A DNA stretch of 64,000 bases from Cryphonectria parasitica EP155. Lineage: Eukaryota > Ascomycota > Sordariomycetes > Diaporthales > Cryphonectriaceae. A program made the position numbers and the translations under genes. Shown one piece after another: positions 46,901 through 58,715 of the stretch. Below the pieces are notes generated by a model that was not told the DNA's origin, did no database searches, and was given only the letters and a program-made list of their open reading frames with translations. Every line of letters starts with the position of its first letter. Within the stretch, counting starts at the first letter, position 1. The stretch is taken from contig NW_024468916.1 of assembly GCF_011745365.1 (NCBI RefSeq), positions 1,843,630 through 1,907,629 on the forward strand. The letters run 5' to 3'.

Positions 46901-49900
46901 GAACAAGACCAACCCCCGATGGTAACGCTGCCCAAAGCACCCCCAATCCTTGCTCGGTCAAGACTTCCATTGCTGCAATTTCGCCGATATTGCAGTAAAG
47001 ACAAAAGTCTACCACGGGGGTTTTTTTGGGGGGGTGGTTTTCCTTTTTTTTTTTTTTTTTTTTTTTTTTCAAAGAACAATCCTGTTGTCATCTCACTGCG
47101 CATGTCGGAAATCCTGTTGTGATGAAACAATAAAAGAGATAGACCTCAGCCCACTTTCGTAGTATTGCTAGCTTTCGTCCGCGGAGCCTCGTGATGGCTG
47201 GCGGACGAACGACGTGAAGGATATTTTCAACCGAGAGACAGAAATATGGTCCGACTCTAATGAACAATGCATCAATACCTGCGTGACTCGTCGACCCGTA
47301 ACTTGTTCTACCGAGTTCGCATTGATGTCCTCGCGGCCACGAACTGGACTATGGACTCCAGATTCAATGCTCATGCGTGCGAATACCACCAATCTCTCCT
47401 CCAGTTATCATGCCGTTCCAACCGCAATGGACGCGACGAAACCACATACACATAGCCAAAGTTTGCAGAAGAGCGTGGATGCTACGTCCAATCTTCCCCC
47501 CTTTGCCGTAAGATTCGTCATAATTATGAAGCCTCATTTCTTGTACGATGTCAAACAACTTGCACAAGCAACTCGACAGGCAGTGACCATACAATGTAGT
47601 TGGGTGTTCTAAGCATACACTATGAAGACACTGCTGCCATAATGATCGACTACAATTCAACCTAATTACAACAAAAGTAACAATGGTAGGATAGTAATTA
47701 AACTATGGAAAGAGCCCTACGAATATCTTGTCATTGGGGGACCAGAGGAGGATGTTCATGCTGCCACCATTGGCGTTGCAATCTGGCTCGCTGTTAGACA
47801 TTGTACGCACGTCTCATAGTTTGTAGCTATGTACGATCATCGTCACGACTCTCGGAAGCTGGAGCCACACAAAACGACAGTTCGACATACCCATCACCAA
47901 CGAGGGTATATATTTGCCTCTGGAGACAGGCTCGACTACTTACTCAGAGATACCAAGGACTGAGAGTCTCTTTCAGCGCGGGTATAAGTGCGCGTGGCGC
48001 ACAACGCCTACTTATCCCACAGAATGGCCAGTCGAAGATCACGGATACAAAGTCTACGCTCCTCAAAATAGTACACAACGGGCTTGTGATGAAGCTTAGC
48101 AGTCTCTGAGAGCCAGCAAGCCGCAGCGGATAGCAAAGCACGGTAGGACAAACGGCTAGATGCCACTGTCTTCGTAGGGATTCCCGTAGATAAGTACTTA
48201 CTGACAATGCAAATTAAGTTGCAATCTTCAGGTACCTTCAAATATTAGAGATAGGTCAGCTGTGGAAGATTGTTCTATATAAAGCCACCTGGACCGTTTC
48301 AGTCCAAGGACAAGAAATGGGGATGGCCAGCCCTTTCACGTTCGCACGTGAAACAATGAGCACCAAGTAGTGCCAAAGAGACGACAAATGCATCAATTAA
48401 CTATTTCCAATGGAATTGTTGGCCCATTCGTGTCTTGAGATCATATGTCACAACTAGTGTTGACTGCTGAGAAATAGAGAGAGGGAAGAGTACCGGGGAA
48501 AGGAGGAAAGAGGGGGGAGGGGGGCTTACAAGAGACTTGGTCTCTCTACGTGCAAGGCGTCTAATGGGTTGCATTTACGGTCAGGGTAGATGGCTGGGGG
48601 TTGTCCAAAAGCTATGAATTCTTGAACAGGCGATCTATTAAATTGTGGTGAGCGACGATTGCTGTAGCACACGTCACTGAGCCTTCAAGAGCAAGCTGGG
48701 TGAGTTTTAACTCGAAATACACGCAAGACTTCAGTTACATGTCAAGTCAGTCTCGCGTTGGTATTTGGAATGTGAGCATTGACCAGACAGTTTTACGAGG
48801 TGTATGCGGCGTAGAGCTCGAGCCTCTCGTTCAGCTTCTAGGTTGGCTCGATACATAGAATCTGTAAGGGCTGGAGTCAACGAGAAAACCGTCTCCGGCT
48901 CATACTCAGGCTATATATTTGCACGTAGCCAATCTTCGATGATTTTGAGCCGTTCAATGTAGGCTAGGAGGGGTAAATCAATATGTCAAATAGATCCTTT
49001 TGAACATGACATTGAAGACTAGTACGGTCGCGTTGATAGGGGAAAAATTGCTCTTCCCATTTTCTACAGTACACATCCTCCGGGCTTGAGGCTCCTGGGA
49101 CATGATCAAATATGCAGACTAAGCAGGCAGGCCCGAACAAAATGTCTGGAGTACGAGAGAGTGACTATTCAGCTCTGAATTACGCTATTTAAACAGATGG
49201 ACCGTGGCACGTCTACTCAAATAGCTTGAGCGCCTTTAAAAACTTCTAACGCTATGGCTAAAGTGTTATGATAATTGAGTCATTCCGTCTAGTATAAGAA
49301 CATCAGTACCAAGAATAAATAAGTCGATTTAAGGGAAGTGGATGAAAGAAAGGACAGATTGGCCCCATAGGAGGAGAGTGAGTCACTCCTCAAGTTATCG
49401 TACCCTCATAGTCCTACTCCCAGATAGCATTTCCAAAAGGAAACTTGTCCTCCAGACCAGCAACGATCACATAGACGTAACGTGTATCAGCCTCAGGGTC
49501 TGTCATCATTTTTCGTATGGCTGTTGCCTGGCGATTAAGATGATGTGTCTTTGGACTAGCACATACGCAGTCCAGGCTGTGACGAAAAGGAACAAAGAAA
49601 ACAACCTGTCATCAAGACGCAGTCAAGCATATAAATCATGGCGAACCTGGCTAGTATGTCTCGCACTTACCAATTTGAACCTCTGCTCATACCTATTGCG
49701 CTTGTTTGTGCTGTCTCATGTAATGGACGAGTGCCTAAATTGACACCCAACGTCTGCTTGCAACTATCATTTCGGACCCCTGTACCCTTCCTCTTACGGC
49801 GTTGAGGGGCATGACGTAGGGCCCCCTCAGACTGTCTGTTCTGCTACCCGACCCCCGCCGGCTTCGCTGTTGTCAGAGGCTTGGCTCCCCAACTTCCAGC

Positions 49901-50163
49901 CCCGCCAAGCCCCGCGTTCCTCCTGCGCCAGTCCCTTGTCGAGGTGTCAGGGTCCAAGGGGCAGCTGCTCTGATCTCGTGCGTGCGCCTCCAACACCGAC
50001 AAAACGCCCGCCTCCGCCGTCCAGGCTTTGTCTCGCCCAAACCTGAACAACACAAAGAAAACGGCCTATAGTTAAACCTCTTGTCTTTGCTCTTACAACG
50101 ACATTTACATATCGCATTCTTTGAACCAGATCCAGACTGTTTGTCCGAGCACATCGTGAAGTC
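43982..50163. other. Gene-poor stretch of 6.2 kb
   Basis: No frame or splice chain with recognisable protein sequence. The part next to 43982 should hold the MFS promoter, and the part before 50163 the leader of the REEP-like gene. Simple sequences include a C/G run at 45617-45631, T/C near 46186-46200, and a G run followed by about 28 T at 47019-47069. A tandem GATGTCTTCT pair lies at 46637-46658. Confidence 0.55.
47019..47069. repeat. G-rich then long poly-T homopolymer tract
   Basis: A T7 run, a G8 block and a T-only run of about 28 bases follow each other within 50 bp. Frames reading Lys-only or Phe-only peptides here are artefacts of this tract. It is also a likely sequencing or assembly weak point. 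Confidence 0.85.
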
Positions 50164-51498
50164 ATGTTCGACATATTCGCTAAGCTCTTATCGTGCGTCC
50201 TTCCCCATCTCCATCACAGCCGCGATAACGGCGCAGAGCCCCACCATCGATCGATCCAGGGGCCAGTGCCATGAATCCACCATTCCGGCGCGCTTCACCA
50301 CGATCGTCACATATAGCGAAAGAGCTTCCTCCCATGGCTGACTGATTTACCCTTATAGCTCGATCGCATCCTTCCTCTTCCCTCTTTTCGCCTCCTACAA
50401 GGCCCTCAAGACCTCAGATCCGGCCCAACTGACGCCATGGCTGATGTACTGGGTCGTCCTGGCCTGCGCCCTCCTCGTTGAGAGCTGGACAGAATGGTTT
50501 CTCGTCTGGTCAGTGCTTTGTTGGACTTCTCTCCCTCCCGTCTGCATCAAGATGCGGCGAGGTTCTTAACTGACAGATGGATTGTGTGCAGGATACCGCT
50601 CTACCCTTACATCAGACTCCTCTTCCTCCTCTACCTCGTCCTTCCCCAGACCCAAGGCGCCCGCATCATCTACACCACCTATGTCCACCCCTACCTCGAG
50701 GACAATGAGTCCCAGATCGAAGACCTCATCGCCACGACCCACGATAAGATGAAGGCCGCGGGCATGGCCTACCTGAAGCGTGCCATCGAGCTCCTGCGCA
50801 CCCAGGTCCTCGGCATGCCCCCGTCCCCCGAGTCGCAGAGCGCCTCCGAGAGCGACATACCCGCATCACAGCGCCCGCGCAGCTACACACAGTCGTTGCT
50901 CGAACGCTTCCAACTGCCCCAGGCCCGCTGGCCCGGCGCGACCGGGAGCGCGAGTCAGGACTTTTACAACTTTCTCACGAGCGCGGTGGCGGCGGCTTCC
51001 GGATCCGGATCCGGCGGCGCGACCAGGGAGGAGGCTGCCGACGGAGCCACATCCTCGTCCGCAGACATCTCGGGCGTTGGTGCCTTCCCCGCTGGTGATA
51101 TGACCGCCAGCGGGACGCTGGTCCCACCCACCATCCGCGGCAACGTAGACAAGATGTCTTTCCTGGCTGCGCAGCGCGAGCGGCTGAACCTGGTCCTGGG
51201 GGCGTTGGACCGCGAGGCTGCGGCGCTGCAGTCCTCGAGCACGGCTGCGCAGGACGTCAGCTTGGACTCGGGTACTGACAGGCCGCCCACGTCGGCTAGC
51301 GGTAGGAGTGGGCTTAGCAAGAGCCGTAGTGAGGTGGACTTTGAGAAGATCGAGGCCGAGAGTGGCGCAGAGGACAATGCGCCCGAGGAGGGCGAGAGTG
51401 CGAGGCCGACGCCCGCTGCGAGTGGAAGTTCGTGGATGCCCTGGGGCTGGGGAGCATCATCGTCATCTGCCAAGGAAGACAAGAGCAAGGCTGAGTAG
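50164..51498 (+). CDS. HVA22/TB2/DP1 (REEP) family ER-shaping protein (3 exons)
   Basis: Exons are 50164-50192, 50359-50508 and 50592-51498, giving 361 aa. Intron 1 is 166 bp (GTGCGT/TAG) and intron 2 is 83 bp (GTCAGT/CAG), both phase 2. The HVA22/TB2/DP1 core is unmistakable: LFPLFASYKALKTSD, then WLMYWVVLACALLVESWTEW, FLVWIPLYPYIRLLFLLYLV and LPQTQGARIIYTTYVHPYLE. The domain begins right at the N terminus, and a ~230-residue Ser/Ala/Glu-rich tail follows. This is the REEP1-4-type arrangement (Rop1-like in fission yeast) rather than Yop1. Such proteins insert hairpins into the ER membrane and stabilise curvature. The tail ends WMPWGWG and a Ser-rich stretch. Confidence 0.9.
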
Positions 51499-52001
51499 CA
51501 GACTTGTGTCGGTGTGATTGGTCGGTCGGCCGAATCGGCGTTCATATAGGCTTGATCAATATTTGTTTTAGACGGACATCGCACGCGCAGAGAAGAAACC
51601 TAGGGCGTATACCTTTTGAATGAATGCTTTGCTACTCTTAGCCTATGCTACGGCGTTTGTTCCCGTTGATTCACTGAGAGAGCTCTTCTTGTGTTGAGAG
51701 GCACGCCATCCATGAACATCTAGGAACACATTCCGGTAAGTGTGTCGTTTGTTAGACCTGGTGACTGAAGATTGGAGAAATGGTCTTCATTTAAAGAGTA
51801 GCGTATCTCATTGTCTGTGGTCGAGATCTTCGTATCGTTGTACAAATGAGCCAAGCCAGAGTCTATCCCATTGCCAGATCATATCCGTTCCGCCTCTCCC
51901 TGTCTCTCTCATTCACACACGCAAGGGTATCAACTCAACTACTACAGCAGGTGTAAAAGATCCAGCAACCCTATCTACTCAATCTTCCCCAGTCATGCCG
52001 C
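51499..52001. other. Convergent intergenic region
   Basis: About 500 bp between convergent stop codons, holding the 3' untranslated regions of the REEP-like gene and MGM101. Nothing else is seen. Confidence 0.6.
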
Positions 52002-53068
52002 TCAGCTCTTCTTATAAGGATACTGCGGGTCGTCCCCCTTGCGCACCCAGATCAGCCGCTTCTTCTTGGTGGCCACATGCTCGACCCAGATCTCCTGGGT
52101 GTACTTCTTCTTGAAATCGCGGATGTAGCGCGGATCCCACAGCTCAGAGGCGATGCCCAGATCCTTGCAGCAGCGCATGAGCGCGTTGCTCTTGCACCCC
52201 TCGCCGGCGGTGGCGATGCCGTCGTCGTTGCCGAAGAACTGGCATTCACCACGGGCCTGAGCTATGAATCTGGACAAAGAGAGAAAGGGTGTTAGCTTCG
52301 TGTTTCGTTTCAACATTTGCTTCCGGAGTCTGTATCACTGAGGCGAGAGTGTGTGAACGAACGAAGAAGGAAGGGGGGGGGGGAAGGAACCTACCGCCCG
52401 TGCACCAGCAGCGCATACTCCCTCGTAACGACCTTCTCGCCAACCGCCAATTCACCCCGCGGGGCCATGCCCCAGCCGCCAGGGCCAAATGCCTGGTTCA
52501 GAATCCGCCTGTACTTGATCTCGGGCAGGTAGATAATGCCGTCCGGCTTGATCTCGACGTCCTCAAACGGGATGGCCCTCATCAGCACCGCAGCAACGTC
52601 CGGGCTGAAGGGCGTGGTGGACAAGCCGTGGAAGGACGAGGACCAGTCGATGCCGTTGTTGGCGAAGCTGTTATCGCTGCTGGAAGAGGAGGAAGAGGCC
52701 TCGGGTATGGATCCTAGGCTTGAAGGTGGGCTGTATGGGGTGGCAGCGACGGGGTTGACTTGATTCTCGGCGTAGGCGGAGGTTGTTGGTTTTGAGGCGG
52801 TAGAGGAGGAAGAGGAGGAGGGTGAGGAAGACGAGGACGTCGTCGTTGTGGCGGAGCGCTTGTAAGTGGACTGTACTTGTGCTGCTGGCTTCCTTTGGCT
52901 GGACGATGTGGTCGTGGAGGGGCCATTGTATGTCGTTGCTGCTCTGCTGGCTGGTCGCAGGCATTGGGACTGCTGCACCTTGGCGGCAGCAGTCACTCGC
53001 ATTTGGAGGGCTTGTTGGGTGCCGTGCAGCCGCATAGGGCGAAGCGCTGAGGATAATATGCGTGTCAT
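52002..53068 (-). CDS. MGM101: Mitochondrial genome maintenance protein MGM101 (2 exons)
   Basis: Exon 1 is 53068-52395 and exon 2 is 52269-52002, separated by a 125 bp intron (GTAGGT/CCAG, phase 2). The product is 313 aa. The N terminus [20 protein letters not shown] is a typical Arg-rich mitochondrial presequence, and a Ser/Thr-rich linker follows. The conserved core is [73 protein letters not shown] and [20 protein letters not shown]. It ends [21 protein letters not shown]101 is a Rad52-like single-strand annealing protein required for mtDNA recombination and upkeep. An in-frame upstream ATG at 53269 could extend the protein if a leader intron is spliced. Confidence 0.95.
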
Positions 53069-53194
53069 GGTGGTTGTGTTGTGGGTTGTGCGAGTGGGAG
53101 AAGGGGAATGGAAACGGGCGTTTGCGGATGGGGAATTGAGGAGTAGTTGAAAATTGGAGGTCGCTTCTAGATTGAGATTTGGGAGGCAAATGTT

Positions 53195-53251
53195 CTGTTT
53201 GAGCTTGACGCGGTCAGCGGCAGGCGGGCGCGCCTGATCCCGCAAACTTAC
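53195..53251 (-). other. Candidate leader intron of MGM101
   Basis: On the minus strand the sequence from 53251 has donor GTAAGT, a CTGAC branch-like site and acceptor CAAACAG at 53195 (57 bp). Upstream lies ATG-ACG-CTG-ACA-ATC-CCT, and after splicing this ATG is in frame with the MGM101 ATG at 53068. Confidence 0.55.
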
Positions 53252-53468
53252 AGGGATTGTCAGCGTCATCTCTTTGTTGAGTGCGCACTGCACCTTAGGC
53301 TGTATTCTACACCAAGTTCAGCTAAATGTCTGGGCCCTGGGGGAATCAGATGGAAGTACGAATGAGCTGAAATTTGTTTCATTATTTTGGTTCCCAGGTT
53401 TCTCCTTCTCCTTTTCCCTTGCCTTTTGCATCTCTATTAGAATAAGTCTGGATATGTAGTCTGTCTCT

Positions 53469-54160
53469 TCATGATTTCGTCGTCTTGTTTTCGGCATCTT
53501 TCGTCGAGGTCCTCTCATCGTTCCCATGAGCCTTCCAGCAGCGCCTAAAAATCTCCATCTTGAACAGACCAGTCACGTCAGAGAAATCCTCATACTTACA
53601 TTTTGGAGATGAACAAGAACGCAGAATTGAATGTCATGAGACACGTACCTCTTCTTTGCACTTTCTCCAATCCTTCTTCTCGTAATAACAGTCTGTCATC
53701 TTCATGTTCTCGTCTAGAGTTTTCCAACGGCAAAAACAGGTCAGCCATCATCCATCGGAAGAAGAGGCTGGCTTCCTCTCTTTTCAAGATATGAATTATC
53801 ACCACATACCTGCACATCCTGTGCTAAAGATGCGTTTGTCCCTGTAAACAGAAAAGTTGATGCATATTAGCCTAGTCTCTGGTCTCTTGAAGAAGCTCGG
53901 GGGATTCGACGCGGATCGTATTCTTCTCGGGCCCCGTTGGGAGATTTCCCGAGCGCACACCCGCGAAAGAGGCTTGCCTGACTGACTAGCGAAGCCTTCT
54001 CGACAAAAGGAGCAGTAACCACCTCCACTCGAGAAAAACAAACAACCCAACAACCAAAGAGAGAGGGTTCGCCTTACCAATCATCTGGCTCATCGTCATC
54101 CATAGTTATTGTCTGCTCTACTACAGCTTTGGTTGTGTCTTTGGATGCGTTGCCTCCCAT
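53469..54160 (-). CDS. COA4: Twin-CX9C mitochondrial protein, COA4-like (4 exons)
   Basis: Exons are 54160-54078, 53841-53810, 53713-53649 and 53558-53469, giving 89 aa. The introns are 236, 96 and 90 bp, and all junctions keep the frame. Four cysteines at 37, 47, 57 and 67 make a perfect twin CX9C motif: STGCADENMKMTDCYYEKKD, then WRKCKEEMEIFRRC. Acidic DDDEPDDWDKRIF precedes it. This matches the COA4 (CMC3/CHCHD8) pattern, D-P-x-D followed by RxSGC and DWRxC. COA4 is an intermembrane-space factor for cytochrome c oxidase assembly, imported by the Mia40 disulfide relay. The N terminus MGGNAS also fits an N-myristoylation signal. The gene is divergent from BPL1, with 152 bp between start codons. 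The exons are too short for simple ORF detection. Confidence 0.88.
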
Positions 54161-54312
54161 CTTGAGATCATTCGGGTTGATGTGTCAGAAGGAAAGTTTG
54201 CACTGGAATTTTGGACTGCGTGTGTTATTCAACCACTCTCTGACTCTTTGACTCTCTCACCTCACTTCACTTCTCGCACCCAAAGCACACGCCACATACA
54301 CCACAACCCGAT
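54161..54312. promoter_or_regulatory. Divergent promoter between COA4-like gene and BPL1
   Basis: Only 152 bp separate the two start codons. On the plus strand a pyrimidine-rich CTCTGACTCTTTGACTCTCT tract lies about 60-75 bp before the BPL1 ATG. No clear TATA element is seen. Confidence 0.55.
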
Positions 54313-56589
54313 ATGTCGACGAGAAAACTCAACGTGTTGGTCTATACAGGTTTGTCGTCTCATAGCAGAATGTCCAATTTTGGTTTTATGACATAAAGTA
54401 TACAAATACTGAAACTCATCAGGCACTGGCACGACAATCGCCTCGGTCCGCCAGTGCATTTACACCCTCCGCCGTCTGCTCTCCCCCAACTACGCCGTCA
54501 TTCCCCTGACTGAGTCCGCTCTCCTCAAGGAGCCATGGGCCCCCACAGCAGTCCTCCTCGTCGTCCCTGGAGGCGCCGATCTTAACTACTGCCGCGTCCT
54601 CAACGGCACCGGCAACCGCATCATCGACGCCTTTGTTCGCCGCGGCGGTTCCTACCTTGGCTTCTGCGCAGGGGGGTATTACGGCTGCGCGCGCTGTGAG
54701 TTCGAGGTTGGCCACCCGGAGAGGGGCATGGAGGTCGTCGGGTCGCGGGAACTTGGCTTCTTCCTAGGCACGTGCAGGGGCGGTGCCTTTGCAGGGTTTC
54801 GGTATGCGAGTGAGGTTGGGGCAAGGGCTGTGAGGCTGGATGTGCGCAAGGAGGCCTTTGCTGGCGCTGGCGTGCTGCCAGAAAGCTTCAGGTCCTACTA
54901 TAATGGGGGAGGAGTCTTTGTCGACGCGGGCAGGATGGGCGAGGCTGGAGTCGAGGTACTGGCTAGCTACGAGGAGGAGCTCAATGTGGACGGTGGTGAG
55001 GGCACTGCTGCGCTGGTATATTGCAAGGTGGGCGCAGGCGGTGTCATTCTTACAGGTCCTCATCCAGAGTATGTGGCTCTTTCTCGCCGTCGTTACATAC
55101 ACGTGCTGGTGGCACACTACAAGACAGACTGGCTGACTGACGACTCACTGCCAGATTCGCGGCCGTTAATCTCGAACCCCATCCGGATGTTGAAGGCTAC
55201 GACGAGGTAATATCAGCCCTGGCGGAAGATGACGAGCACCGGACCAACTTCCTCAAAGCCTGCCTGGCCAAGCTTGGTCTGGAAGTCAATCATGACAACA
55301 CATCCATCCCTTCCCTCTCCAAGCTTTATCTCTCCGCCCTCGATCCCGAGGTAGTAGGCGGCCTCCTCACATCTTTCGACACTATCATAGACAAAGACGG
55401 CAAAGGCCGAGAGCTCATCCGAGGCGAAAACGATACCTTCCTCATCGAACGCCAAGACTCACGCTGGGAAGCTGTTGACGACCTGAGCTCAGCTCTAGAG
55501 TCCGCACATATTTCCACCAAGGACAGCGGGGCCGCAAAGAGCAGATACGATGCTGGTCAGGCTGCCGCTGTCGACGGCCTGGTCGACTATAACAAAGTAC
55601 TCAAGACGGTTGTGCCCCACGAGACTTCCTGGCCGGGGCCGAAAGAGACGCCCTACTTCAACCACGCAGACTACTACGCCTCGCTCCAGGAGTTCCGCCG
55701 CCGCGAGGCTGAGGCCTACGAGTGGGGTGATACCCTCATGTACGGCGAGGTGGTTACCAGTACCAACACCCTCCTTGAGAAGAACACCAGCCTCCTCGCG
55801 CAGCTCCCCACGGGGTTCACCATGGCAGCCACCACCCAGATCGCCGGCCGCGGCCGCGGCACCAACGTCTGGATCGCCCCACCAGGGTGCATGATTTTCT
55901 CGACTGTCGTCAACCACCCAGCACACCTGGGCCAGGACCGCCCCGTCGTCTTCATCCAGTATCTAGCCGCCATTGCCATTGTTGAGGCTGTCCGCTCCTA
56001 CGATGGCCGACTCCGCGACGGCGCCTATGCCGACATCCCCATCCGGCTCAAGTGGCCCAACGACGTGTACGCCCAAGACCCTGCCAACCCATGGCGGGAC
56101 ACCGCCAAGAAGGTGCCCAACTTTGTCAAAATCGGCGGGATCCTGACCAACTGCGCATACAGCGCCGGCAACTACCAGATGGTTGTGGGCGTCGGCATCA
56201 ACACCACTAACGGACAGCCCACGACGTCGCTCGACGCGCTGTTGACCAGGTTCTCGCAGAGACACAACCTCCCCCCATTTCGGATCGAGAGGCTGCTCGC
56301 GCGGCTCCTCACGCGGTTCGAGTCGCTGTACAGGGACTTTGTCAGGAACGGCTTCACCAGGGATATGGAGGAGCGGTACTACGACGCGTGGCTGCACTCG
56401 GGACAGGTGGTCACGCTTGAGGCCGAGGGTGGTGTCACGGCTAAGGTTGTGGGCATCACGAGGGATTGGGGCTTGTTGAAGGCGCAGGAGCTGGGGATTG
56501 ATGGGCGGGCCACTGGGAAGGTATGGGCGCTGCAGAGTGATGAGAACAGTTTCGATTTCTGGAAGGGGTTGGTGAAGAGGAAGGTGTAG
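54313..56589 (+). CDS. BPL1: Biotin--protein ligase (holocarboxylase synthetase) (3 exons)
   Basis: Exons are 54313-54349, 54423-55068 and 55155-56589, giving 705 aa. The introns are 73 bp (GTTTGT/CATCAG) and 86 bp (GTATGT/CCAG). Residues about 1-240 form the glutamine-amidotransferase-like N domain of eukaryotic ligases (NVLVYTGTGTTIASVRQCIY, VVPGGADLNYCRVL, GGSYLGFCAGGYYG). The catalytic half has YGEVVTSTNTLLEKN and the biotinyl-AMP loop AGRGRGTNVWIAPPG near residue 457. It also has the RLKWPNDVYA motif near 526, then KIGGILTNC and VGVGINTTN. The C-terminal domain ends with VVGITRDWGLLKAQ. The enzyme attaches biotin to acetyl-CoA carboxylase and pyruvate carboxylase. All catalytic motifs are intact. 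Confidence 0.96.
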
Positions 56590-57584
56590 GGTAGAGAGGG
56601 AAAAAAGAACTTGTCCCTGGCTAGGAGGATGTTACGACCCAGCAGCACGAGGCTATGTGAGAATTATCACCATCACAAGAGACAGACCAAATAGAGCAGG
56701 GTCAATCAACTTAGTAGCCTGGTCGACCAAGTACTTACCTACCACGTATGCTGCGCTGCGTCTTGCTCTTGGCAGGTGCCCAAGTTAGGCAGGTCATCCT
56801 TGGTGGTGCAGCAGCAGAGAGTTGTCGTGCCTTCTTCTTCTCTTGGCTGGCCGGAGTCGGAGGTGAGCGACGGCGCCCCGTGGCGGGGAGCTGCATGACG
56901 TGTGCCAATCCCGGGGGCTCCCGCTGCCCTAAATACCCCCTGGCTTGCCTGCACAGGCGGCTGAGTGGCTCATTCCCCAGCATGCCCTGCCTGTATAAGG
57001 CGTCTCAGGCGGTGCGAGTTCACCGCTCCCACGGTAGCGGACGAGCGGCTGGCGGGTGGGTGCCCACATATACGGGCGTATATCTCCAGACCTACACCCC
57101 TCCGTTCCCCACGGCTGTGGTCTAGACGTCAGGGTAAGGAACTCTCTTGATTGTCCTTGTACGTACACGACTTTGGCATGAATTATCTATAAGCAAATCG
57201 GATTCTGCTTTTTGGTCGCCACCCTCATAAATTTTAAATCATCTGCCACCTTTTCTCCTTTTGCGGCCTCTTTCTTACGATTCCGTTTTTCGGAATCTCT
57301 TTTCTTCCATCACGTGGCCCGATCACGCAGTATCTGGAGGTGCTTCGAGTCCTGCTTGTGGTGTGACTTGAGTCAGGTACAAGAACAACAGACTCGGACT
57401 ATAATTCAAGACTGGAAGACAAAATCACAGGCAGATTCATTGCAATTCCTTTCTACCTTTTCTTGCACATCGATTGGCACGAATATCTTGTCTGTTCCGC
57501 GGTCGATCATCGACATTCCATTTTCCAGAAAAATAGCAACCGGGCAACCGCTCAGGTTCAGAAGAACCAGAACTACCATACACC
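56590..57584. other. Intergenic, promoter of the TANGO2-like gene
   Basis: About 1 kb without a gene. The last ~400 bp are A/T- and pyrimidine-rich and should contain the leader and promoter of the gene at 57585. Confidence 0.55.
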
Positions 57585-58715
57585 ATGTGTATCGCTCTCC
57601 TCACCACCGCGCACCCCAAGTATGCGCTCATTATCCTCGATAATCGCGACGAGTTCATCCTCAGGCCAACATCCCCACCTCACTGGTGGACCACAAAAGC
57701 ATCGCGGCATTCATCAAGGACAGCAACGCCAGCCAGCAACGAACACGCCACCCAGAATGGCGACACCTCAGAGGAGGAGCTGCAGCACATACTCTCCTCT
57801 CGCGATCTCCTCCGGCCCGAGCAGGGCACCTGGCTTGGTATCACCAGATCTGGCCACTTTGCCGTGCTGACCAACTACCGGGAGCTGGACACGAGCACCG
57901 GCGCACCGTCCATCAGTGGGACCAAGAGCCGTGGTGGTATGGTCACCGCGTGGCTTGGGAACTCCAGCCAGCAGAGTGTGACTGACTTTGTGGAGGACAT
58001 GATCACGTCAGGGGGGACCCAGGGGGTGGGCGGGTTCTCGCTGCTCTGTGGCAAGCTGCGGAAACGAAAGACAGAAGGCGAGAATGAGCTGGAACCGCTT
58101 GGAATATTGTCGAACAAGGCCGAGCATCCAGAGCAGATACCTTGGATCGCCGGGAGGAGAGGGGAAATTGTTGGGCTGAGCAATGCGGCATATGACGCCC
58201 CTCAGGAGTGGCCCAAAGTCACCAAGGGCAAGGCTCTGCTCAAGAAGGCGATCGAGGAGGCCGTGGCCGCGGATGCCAGCGAGGGCGAGTTGCGAGAACG
58301 TCTCTTTGGCGTCCTGGATCAGGATGATCTGCCCAGAGCGCCGGAATCAGCCTTTGAGGACTACCTGAAGGTCCTGCAGGAATCCATCTTCATCCCGCTC
58401 ATTGGCGACCAACAACACAGAGATGACATGGTCTCATGGACCTCGAGGGCCAAGGAGAATGTACACGTCAGTGCGGAGCTCAAGGACGCTCTGGACAAAG
58501 TAGAGGGCTTGCAGAGGCCAGACCCTCAACCAGCCCAGGGATTCAGCAAGGGCATGTACGGGACGCAGCGACAGACCGTCATACTTGTGGACTGGGACGG
58601 TAATGTGACGTATACGGAGAGATCACTGTTTGACGCAGACGGAAATGAGATAGAGAAGGGGAAAGGGGATGCAGTCTTTCACTTTGCTATTGATGGGTGG
58701 GAGTCGTCTTCTTGA
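57585..58715 (+). CDS. TANGO2/NRDE family protein
   Basis: A single exon of 376 aa. The ATG at 57585 follows ACACC, a good start context, and Cys2 is the conserved second residue of the family. The N terminus carries the defining NRDE motif (YALIILDNRDEFILRPTSPP) and HWWT. Family elements follow: GTWLGITRSGHFAVLTNYRE, SRGGMVTAWLG, GFSLLCGKL and GLSNAAYD. The C terminus has MYGTQRQTVILVDWDGNVTY and the final strand region. TANGO2 proteins have been tied to Golgi organisation, heme handling and lipid metabolism in animals, but the biochemical role is unsettled, including in fungi. The gene has no intron, and the length is typical for fungal members. It lies between BPL1 and the tandem ORF pair on the same strand. 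Confidence 0.9.
   Translation: MCIALLTTAHPKYALIILDNRDEFILRPTSPPHWWTTKASRHSSRTATPASNEHATQNGDTSEEELQHILSSRDLLRPEQGTWLGITRSGHFAVLTNYRELDTSTGAPSISGTKSRGGMVTAWLGNSSQQSVTDFVEDMITSGGTQGVGGFSLLCGKLRKRKTEGENELEPLGILSNKAEHPEQIPWIAGRRGEIVGLSNAAYDAPQEWPKVTKGKALLKKAIEEAVAADASEGELRERLFGVLDQDDLPRAPESAFEDYLKVLQESIFIPLIGDQQHRDDMVSWTSRAKENVHVSAELKDALDKVEGLQRPDPQPAQGFSKGMYGTQRQTVILVDWDGNVTYTERSLFDADGNEIEKGKGDAVFHFAIDGWESSS

Noticed and set aside
46830..47130. Several frames with poly-Lys or poly-Phe
   Set aside because: They arise from the G/T homopolymer tract at 47019-47069.
49342..49743. 133-codon plus-strand open frame
   Set aside because: No domain or signal, and the start context and composition are unlike the neighbouring genes.
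55495..56397. Minus-strand frames of 143 and 144 codons
   Set aside because: Shadows of the biotin-ligase gene, which has intact catalytic motifs on the plus strand.
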